DNA of 11,032 bases from Clostridia bacterium (lineage in GTDB: Bacteria > Bacillota > Clostridia > Oscillospirales > CAG-272): positions 1 through 11,032 of the forward strand of contig JAFTMF010000160.1 of NCBI GenBank assembly GCA_017452565.1, in the 5' to 3' direction. The notes under the pieces are model-generated. The model was not told the DNA's origin, did no database searches, and saw only the letters and a list, made by a program, of their open reading frames with translations. Positions 6,917-11,032 of the stretch are shown here, piece by piece. A program made the translations under genes and the position numbers. How positions within the stretch are numbered: position 1 is the stretch's first letter; each line of letters opens with the position of its first letter.

Positions 6917-7783
6917 ATGAAAAAAGCACTGGCACTCCTGCTCCTCGCCGCACTGCTGACTGCACCGTTGACCGGATGCGATACAGCGGACGATGAGCCC
7001 ACGAAAACCACCACCGAGAGCAAAGACAATGTCATTCCCGAATACAATGCCGCCGATGTCAATCCCGCGTCGGATTTTGAATATAAGGTGCGCGAGGATG
7101 GCGGAGTCACAATACTCAAATACATTGGCAAGGACGAAACGGTGGTAATTCCGTCAACCATAGATGGCAAAGCGGTAACGCTCATCGGAGAACGGGCTTT
7201 TGCAGGAACGAGTATCCTTTCGGTTGCAATGCCCGACACGGTCCTCTACATTGCCTCCTACGCATTCACCGGTTGCAAACAGCTGAAAACGGTGCGATTC
7301 GGAGACAATATCCAACTGATCCTTAACGAAGCGTTTCATAACTGCGAATTACTGGAAGAAGTAATTCTTCCTAAGAATCTGAAGGAAATCGGACAATACG
7401 CATTTGGCAATTGTATCGCCGTTCAGAAAATTTGGATTCCCAAAACGGTTGAGAAATGGGGTTGGTCGCCATTCATCGGCAACAGTTCGGTGAAAGAAAT
7501 CATTTTCGAGGACGGATTAAAGAAAATCGGCAGCTACGGTGCTTTTGCCGGCTGTCAGGTAGAGGTGCTGAGAATTCCCGCAAGCGTCGAGTCTATAGCG
7601 GATATCGCTTTTACCGCATTTCCGAATCTGAAAGAGGTCTATTTTGACGGAACGGCTCCCACAGTTGGAGGAGATGTCTTTGCAACACCGGAGCAGGGAG
7701 TTAAAATCTACTACAATCCGTCTATGTCGGGATGGGATACCACTCCTTTACGAGATACGTATACTTTGATTCCAAAGTCCTGA
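6917..7783 (+). CDS. BspA-type leucine-rich-repeat lipoprotein 3 (288 aa)
   Basis: The ATG has GAAAGGAG 6 bases upstream. Lipobox LTGC with Cys21, an acidic linker and the conserved module ('IPEYNAADVNPASDFEY', 'VVIPSTIDGKAVTLIG') match proteins 1 and 2 but with more substitutions. LRR_5 units run from about 92 to 246 ('AFTGCKQLKTVRFGDNI', 'AFHNCELLEEVILPKNLKEIG', 'AFTAFPNLKEVYFDGTAP'). The C-terminus differs: 'GVKIYYNPSMSGWDTTPL' and a tail ending in IPKS, a closing form also common in BspA-like proteins, instead of the WNGY.TEIW ending. A decayed copy of that missing ending lies 28 bp downstream of the stop. Predicted to be anchored on the outer face of the membrane by lipid; ligand unknown. 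Last intact gene of the array. Confidence 0.92.
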   Translation: MKKALALLLLAALLTAPLTGCDTADDEPTKTTTESKDNVIPEYNAADVNPASDFEYKVREDGGVTILKYIGKDETVVIPSTIDGKAVTLIGERAFAGTSILSVAMPDTVLYIASYAFTGCKQLKTVRFGDNIQLILNEAFHNCELLEEVILPKNLKEIGQYAFGNCIAVQKIWIPKTVEKWGWSPFIGNSSVKEIIFEDGLKKIGSYGAFAGCQVEVLRIPASVESIADIAFTAFPNLKEVYFDGTAPTVGGDVFATPEQGVKIYYNPSMSGWDTTPLRDTYTLIPKS

Positions 7784-7811
7784 GCGTCCCACCTCCACTG
7801 TCTGCAATTTG

Positions 7812-7862
7812 GGCTTCACCTCCCCCCCCCAGTGGAACGGCTATACCACCGAGATTTGGTAA
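7812..7862 (+). pseudogene. Orphan 3' end of a fourth LRR lipoprotein paralog
   Basis: This stretch reads, in one frame, G-F-T-S-P-P-Q-W-N-G-Y-T-T-E-I-W-stop, the closing motif of LRR proteins 1 and 2. At base level it matches the last 50 bases of gene 2 closely, and the match continues past the stop (TAATC in both). It has one extra codon made of C, in a run of nine C (7822-7830). There is no start, signal or repeats attached, and it is out of frame with gene 3 and beyond its stop. Weak similarity to the preceding 'FTVYYHEG' coding region may extend to about 7790. It is either the old end of gene 3 or what is left of a deleted fourth gene. Confidence 0.8.
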
Positions 7863-7870
7863 TCACACGC

Positions 7871-7982
7871 CCAAGGCTCTCCCTGAGGGAGAGCTCCCGC
7901 GTCAGCGGGTGAGAGGGCAAGCTAAAAGTTCCCTCTACGACACGCCTTCGCCGTGCCACCTCTCCCGGAGGGAGAGGCTTGG
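7871..7982. repeat. 112-bp nested palindromic intergenic element (MITE-like)
   Basis: Imperfect 23-base terminal inverted repeats (7871-7893 and 7960-7982, 20 of 23 matching) begin CCAAG and end CTTGG. Inside, small hairpins follow one another: GCTCTCCC/GGGAGAGC (7876-7894), CCCGC/GCGGG (7896-7909), AGAGGG/CCCTCT (7912-7936), CACG/CGTG (7941-7955) and CCTCTCCC/GGGAGAGG (7959-7977). It has no coding content of its own. It sits between the plus-strand LRR array and the minus-strand SulP gene, where it could serve as a shared transcript end although it lacks T-tracts. I recall similar palindromic units dispersed in Oscillospiraceae genomes; that recollection needs a database search. No clear target-site duplication is seen. 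Confidence 0.8.
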
Positions 7983-8003
7983 AGCAAGCAAATATTGATC
8001 AAC

Positions 8004-8036
8004 AAAAACCGCTCCCTTGCTTTTCTGCAAAGGAGC
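8004..8036 (-). terminator. Rho-independent terminator of the SulP gene
   Basis: On the minus strand a 10-bp stem (8027-8036 with 8011-8020, one G-U wobble) encloses a 6-base loop and is followed by GG and five T (complement of 8004-8008). It begins 17 bp after the SulP stop. On the plus strand the wobble becomes a C-A mismatch and the T-run comes 5 bases late, so the minus strand is the functional direction. Confidence 0.85.
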
Positions 8037-8052
8037 AGATCTTTTTATACAA

Positions 8053-9726
8053 TTATACAGTTGTGTGTTCGGTGTCGGGGGCAGGTGCCAGCGATGTCGC
8101 TTTTGCCAGCGCGACGTCGATGTGCTCGCAGACGAATTCCTCACCCACCAGATCAATGATGCCTGCCTTCTTCATAGCGGCATAGGGCTGGGCGTTGACG
8201 TGGGACAGAATGATCTGCACGTCGTGGGCCTTGCAAGTCTCCACCAACGATTCCATATTGTGGAGGACGGTGCCATCCACAAAGCCAACCTTCACCATGC
8301 GGAGGATCAGACAGTTCTTGCCCTCTCCCGCATTGATGGAGAGCAGCTCGTCCGCCGCACCGAAGAAGAGAGAGCCGGTGATCTCGTAAACCATAGCATT
8401 GGCGGGAACGTTTGCCAGTTCCTCGGAGATGCTACCGTCCTTCCAGCCCTCCACGTGGGTGACGTCGCTCATCCGCTTCAGGAGAAGCACGGCGGCAAGG
8501 AGAATGCCCACGATGATGGCTACCACCAGATCAAAGATCACGGTGAGGAGGAAGGTGATGACCAGCACCAGCACGTCGCTCTTAGGAGCGGTCTTGCAGA
8601 TGCGGACGAAAGTGCGCCAGCCGCACATATTGTAGGCTACCATAAAGAGGATCGCCGCAATGGTGGGCATAGGGATCAGCGCCGCATAGGGCATCAGCAC
8701 CAGCAACACCAACAGCAGGACTACTGCGTGCACCATACCTGCGATGGGAGTACGGCCGCCGTTCTTCACGTTGGCGGCGGTACGGGCAATTGCACCGGTG
8801 GCAGGGATACCGCCGAACATCGCAGAGGCGATATTACCTGCGCCCTGAGCAACCAGCTCCATATTGGAGCGGTGACGGCTGCCGATCATACCGTCGGCTA
8901 CCACGCAGGAGAGGAGCGACTCGATGGCCGCCAGCACTGCAATGGTGAAAGCGTCGGGGAGAACCTTCTGGGCGATCTCAAGGGTTTCGCCGTTGAATGC
9001 AGGAAGGGTGAGCTTGGGGAATCCGCCTTGGATGGTGTACAGATCGCCGATGGTGTTGACCTTCATAGACAGACCCATCACCATAGCGATGCCCACCAAC
9101 ACTGCGATGAGAGAAGGGGGGATCTTCTTGAAGAAGCCGGGGAGCAGTGGCCAAAGGATCAGCACCAGCAGAGATACCGCGCCCACAACCAGCGCCTGCC
9201 AGTTAAAGGTGGCGATGTTCTCCACCACGCCCATGAGCTTTTCGGTGGTCTCGATCAGGGGATGCTCGCTGACGATGGTAAGGCCGAGAAAATCCTTGAT
9301 CTGACCTACCACGATGGTCACGGCGATACCTGCGGTAAAGCCGATGGTAATGGGATAGGGGATAAATTTGATCAGCTTGCCCAGACGGAGCACGCCCATC
9401 AGAATCAGGATAACGCCTGCCATCAGGGTAGCGATCATCAGACCCTCAATGCCGTTTGCGGCTACCACACCTGCTACGATGGTAGCAAAAGCGGCGGTAG
9501 GACCTGCGATCTGCACACGGCTGCCGCCCAGAAAGGAGATCACGAAGCCCGCAAAAATGGCGGTATAGATGCCCATCTCGGGGGTCACGCCCGAGGCGAG
9601 GGCAAGAGCGATAGACAAGGGGAGCGCAATGATGGCAACGATGATACCTGCCACCACGTCCTTGCCAAACTGGGCAAGGGTATAGGTTTTCAGCACCGAA
9701 AACAGCTTCGGTTTGAGTTTATCCAT
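8053..9726 (-). CDS. SulP (SLC26-type) inorganic anion transporter with C-terminal STAS domain (557 aa)
   Basis: Residues about 20-415 are a polytopic membrane domain (10 or more hydrophobic segments). They carry SulP signatures: 'DVVAGIIVAIIALPLSIALA' (23-42), 'GGSRVQIAGPTAAF' (67-80), and 'AIESLLSCVVADGMIG' (267-282) with Glu269, followed by 'GGIPATGAIARTAANVKNGG' (305-324). Residues about 440-545 form a STAS domain; its usual phosphorylation-loop region reads 'VDGTVLHNMESL'. SulP proteins move sulfate, bicarbonate or dicarboxylates, often with H+ or Na+; the substrate here cannot be fixed, and no carbonic anhydrase or sulfate-assimilation gene is adjacent. Length fits the family. The ATG at 9726 has GAGGT 8 bases upstream. 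It forms a single-gene transcription unit, with a consensus promoter and a terminator of its own. Confidence 0.95.
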   Translation of the reverse strand: MDKLKPKLFSVLKTYTLAQFGKDVVAGIIVAIIALPLSIALALASGVTPEMGIYTAIFAGFVISFLGGSRVQIAGPTAAFATIVAGVVAANGIEGLMIATLMAGVILILMGVLRLGKLIKFIPYPITIGFTAGIAVTIVVGQIKDFLGLTIVSEHPLIETTEKLMGVVENIATFNWQALVVGAVSLLVLILWPLLPGFFKKIPPSLIAVLVGIAMVMGLSMKVNTIGDLYTIQGGFPKLTLPAFNGETLEIAQKVLPDAFTIAVLAAIESLLSCVVADGMIGSRHRSNMELVAQGAGNIASAMFGGIPATGAIARTAANVKNGGRTPIAGMVHAVVLLLVLLVLMPYAALIPMPTIAAILFMVAYNMCGWRTFVRICKTAPKSDVLVLVITFLLTVIFDLVVAIIVGILLAAVLLLKRMSDVTHVEGWKDGSISEELANVPANAMVYEITGSLFFGAADELLSINAGEGKNCLILRMVKVGFVDGTVLHNMESLVETCKAHDVQIILSHVNAQPYAAMKKAGIIDLVGEEFVCEHIDVALAKATSLAPAPDTEHTTV

Positions 9727-9769
9727 AGATGTTTACCTCACAATATTCGTCATTTTTCACACGGTGAAT

Positions 9770-9798
9770 ATTATAGACCTGAAAATGCGATTTGTCAA
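9770..9798 (-). promoter_or_regulatory. Perfect-consensus sigma-A promoter of the SulP gene
   Basis: On the minus strand TTGACA (9793-9798) and TATAAT (9770-9775) are exact, with a 17-bp spacer. A start near 9763 gives a leader of about 37 bases. A TTCAC-ACG-GTGAA inverted repeat (9756-9768) covers the expected start point and could be a repressor site. Confidence 0.9.
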
Positions 9799-9836
9799 GG
9801 AAAAAAACGAGAAATATGCTGAAAATTATGGAAAAA

Positions 9837-10238
9837 TCACTTGCGCGATCTCAAGATCAGACGGTTGGGTGCACACACGCCGCCCTCCCCCTCGAAGTAG
9901 GCGATGTTTGCATCGGGAAACCACAGCAGTGCCGGGCCGTAGAACACGGTTTTGGAGATCGCCTCTTCCATCGTCCACCACTGCCCGTCCACGGCAGAGT
10001 CTACCGACAAGGCGTAGCACTTCCCTTTTGCGCCTTCCCGTCGAAGGATAGCAATCAATTCCTCCCCGTTGGCAATTCCTGCTTGGATCGGCCGGGCAAG
10101 AGCTTCGGTCAGCCGTGATTCCAGACGCCAGATGCACGCCTCCCGTTTGGCAGGCTTGGACAGTTCAAAGCAGGTTCGCTCCCTACGGGACGGCTCAATC
10201 CAAAGCGATACGATTTGGGATTCGGTTATGGGATCCAT
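9837..10238 (-). CDS. Hypothetical protein, 133 aa
   Basis: I do not recognise the family. The case for a real gene is a strong GGAGG 7 bases before the ATG, a near-consensus promoter, and no overlap with other genes. The protein is soluble, with no signal peptide or membrane segment. An N-terminal half (about 1-65) rich in Arg and Glu is probably helical. The second half (66-130) looks like alternating strands with several aromatic residues ('GQWWTMEEAISKTVFYGPALLWFPDANIAYF'-like region, about 84-114) and ends in a basic tail. Two cysteines (23 and 37 or nearby) and one late cysteine are present without a metal-binding spacing. The gene is divergent from the HAD phosphatase. No clear terminator follows; the T-rich stretch after the stop lacks a stem. 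Confidence 0.75.
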   Translation of the reverse strand: MDPITESQIVSLWIEPSRRERTCFELSKPAKREACIWRLESRLTEALARPIQAGIANGEELIAILRREGAKGKCYALSVDSAVDGQWWTMEEAISKTVFYGPALLWFPDANIAYFEGEGGVCAPNRLILRSRK

Positions 10239-10272
10239 AGATACGCCTCCGATTCTAATACGTTACGATTCT

Positions 10273-10301
10273 ATTCTACCACTTTCCAACTCCGTTGTCA
10301 A
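10273..10301 (-). promoter_or_regulatory. Sigma-A promoter of the 133-aa hypothetical gene
   Basis: On the minus strand TTGACA (10296-10301, exact) and TAGAAT (10273-10278, 5/6) are spaced by 17 bp. The expected start near 10266 leaves a leader of about 28 bases that holds the GGAGG site. Confidence 0.85.
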
Positions 10302-10311
10302 CTCACTACTC

Positions 10312-10340
10312 TTGACAATCGGGCGCATCTATGATATACT
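10312..10340 (+). promoter_or_regulatory. Sigma-A promoter of the HAD phosphatase gene
   Basis: TTGACA (10312-10317, exact) and TATACT (10335-10340, 5/6) have a 17-bp spacer. Its -35 box lies only 10 bp from the -35 box of the divergent minus-strand promoter, so the two polymerases would bind back to back. Confidence 0.87.
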
Positions 10341-10376
10341 GACAAGGATCATAATAAGGAGAAGCATAGTATTATA

Positions 10377-11032
10377 ATGAAGCTTTTAGTGTTAGATATA
10401 GACGGTACGCTGGTAAATTCCAAAAAGGAGATCACCCCTGCCACCATTTCTGCCCTCTCCCGCTGGAGAGCGGCAGGCAACAAAATCGCCATTGCCACCG
10501 GTCGCCCCACTGCAGGAGTGCGGGAGGTTGCCCGCCACGCGCGGATGGCAGAAGAGGGCGGCTACATCCTCTCCTACAACGGCGCCTGCATTACCGATGC
10601 CGCTACCGGTGAACGGGTCAGCGGCAAGTTCCTTGCCCCTTCTCTTGCCGCAGAGCTGTCCGCTTACGTTGCCGCCTATCCGGAGCTGGGCATCATCAGC
10701 TACGAGGGAGACGTCGTCCTCTCTTTGAAGGAGCCCGACGAGTATATCATCTTGGAAGCGGTGACCATCAACAAGATGGAACTGCGCACACAGCCCGATT
10801 TCGCCGAGCATATCACCTTCCCCGTACACAAGTGCCTCATCACCGCCCGCCCCGAGGTTGCCGCTGTGCATCTTCCCATCCTGCAGGAGCGATTCGGCGA
10901 CCGTGCCGCCATCTTCCTCTCCGAGCCCTTCTTCATCGAGGTGATGCCCCACAACGTGGACAAGGCTACCTCTCTGGACGAGTTCGTGCCGGGGATCGGA
11001 CTCACCCGTGAGGACGTGATCTGTGTGGGCGA
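10377..11032 (+). CDS. Cof-type HAD-superfamily (IIB) phosphatase, 3' partial
   Basis: The frame is open to the window end (218 full codons). It starts 'MKLLVLDIDGTLVNS', with the nucleophile Asp7 and acid/base Asp9 of HAD motif I. Motif II is 'IAIATGRP' (Thr in a typical TGR). The Cof-type cap region occupies about residues 85-180. Motif III Lys appears in 'VDKATSLDEF', and motif IV begins at the very end in 'ICVG' followed by a cut Asp codon. Cof-like enzymes dephosphorylate sugar phosphates, FMN or similar small phosphates in the cytoplasm; the substrate cannot be told. The start is the only ATG that keeps motif I complete, yet the GGAG at 10358-10361 is 15 bases away, longer than usual. 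An ATT at 10371 would have better spacing but is a rare start. It has its own promoter. Confidence 0.93.
   Translation, partial: MKLLVLDIDGTLVNSKKEITPATISALSRWRAAGNKIAIATGRPTAGVREVARHARMAEEGGYILSYNGACITDAATGERVSGKFLAPSLAAELSAYVAAYPELGIISYEGDVVLSLKEPDEYIILEAVTINKMELRTQPDFAEHITFPVHKCLITARPEVAAVHLPILQERFGDRAAIFLSEPFFIEVMPHNVDKATSLDEFVPGIGLTREDVICVG

Noticed and set aside
7871..7982. CRISPR-like array
   Set aside because: The repeated CTCTCCC/GGGAGAG units are arms of palindromes in one 112-bp element. There are no direct repeats of regular length with unique spacers and no cas genes.
7732..7998. 88-aa plus-strand open frame across the end of LRR gene 3 and the palindromic element
   Set aside because: It is out of frame with gene 3, has no ribosome binding site, and runs through the relic in the wrong frame and through the palindromic repeats.
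8017..9822. 601-aa open frame on the plus strand opposite SulP
   Set aside because: The His/Gly/Asp-rich translation is typical of antisense to a hydrophobic membrane protein. SulP on the minus strand has family motifs, a promoter and a terminator.

Overview
The window looks like chromosomal DNA of an anaerobic, low-to-moderate GC Firmicute, most likely a gut Oscillospiraceae/Ruminococcaceae (Clostridia). The clues are Thr-Lys-Pro linkers on a secreted glycan hydrolase, GGAG/GAGGT ribosome binding sites, near-consensus sigma-A promoters, BspA-type leucine-rich-repeat lipoproteins, a DUF11 protein, and a palindromic intergenic element of a style I associate with this family. This taxonomic call is inference from gene content. 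I see no phage, plasmid, CRISPR, rRNA or tRNA gene.

Layout. (1) 1-1734 (+): 3' part of a secreted GH76 (alpha-1,6-mannanase-like) protein with a Thr-rich repeat linker and a discoidin-like module, closed by a strong terminator. (2) 1812-4728 (-): a DUF11 protein without a signal peptide, a maltose/galactoside-type O-acetyltransferase, and a membrane-embedded XRE regulator. (3) 4912-7783 (+): a perfect-consensus promoter driving three tandem paralogous LRR lipoproteins spaced 22 and 24 bp apart. A relic of the 3' end of a further paralog follows (7812-7862), then a 112-bp nested palindromic element. (4) 8053-9726 (-): a SulP anion transporter with a STAS domain, its own consensus promoter and a terminator. 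(5) 9837-10238 (-): a small unknown protein, divergent from (6) 10377-11032 (+): a Cof-type HAD phosphatase that runs off the window. Back-to-back promoters with -35 boxes 10 bp apart lie between the last two.

How the genes fit together. The GH76 enzyme and the LRR lipoproteins are cell-surface or secreted functions, fitting a glycan-using gut commensal. The acetyltransferase, SulP transporter and HAD phosphatase are generic metabolic genes. The most distinctive locus is the LRR cassette array: the three products share nearly identical N-termini, two share the C-terminus, and the repeat-bearing middles differ. With the orphan 3' end beside it, this suggests a family reshaped by duplication and recombination. 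I found no convincing previously undescribed multi-gene system. The LRR array with its relic and the DUF11 protein are the best candidates for a closer look.
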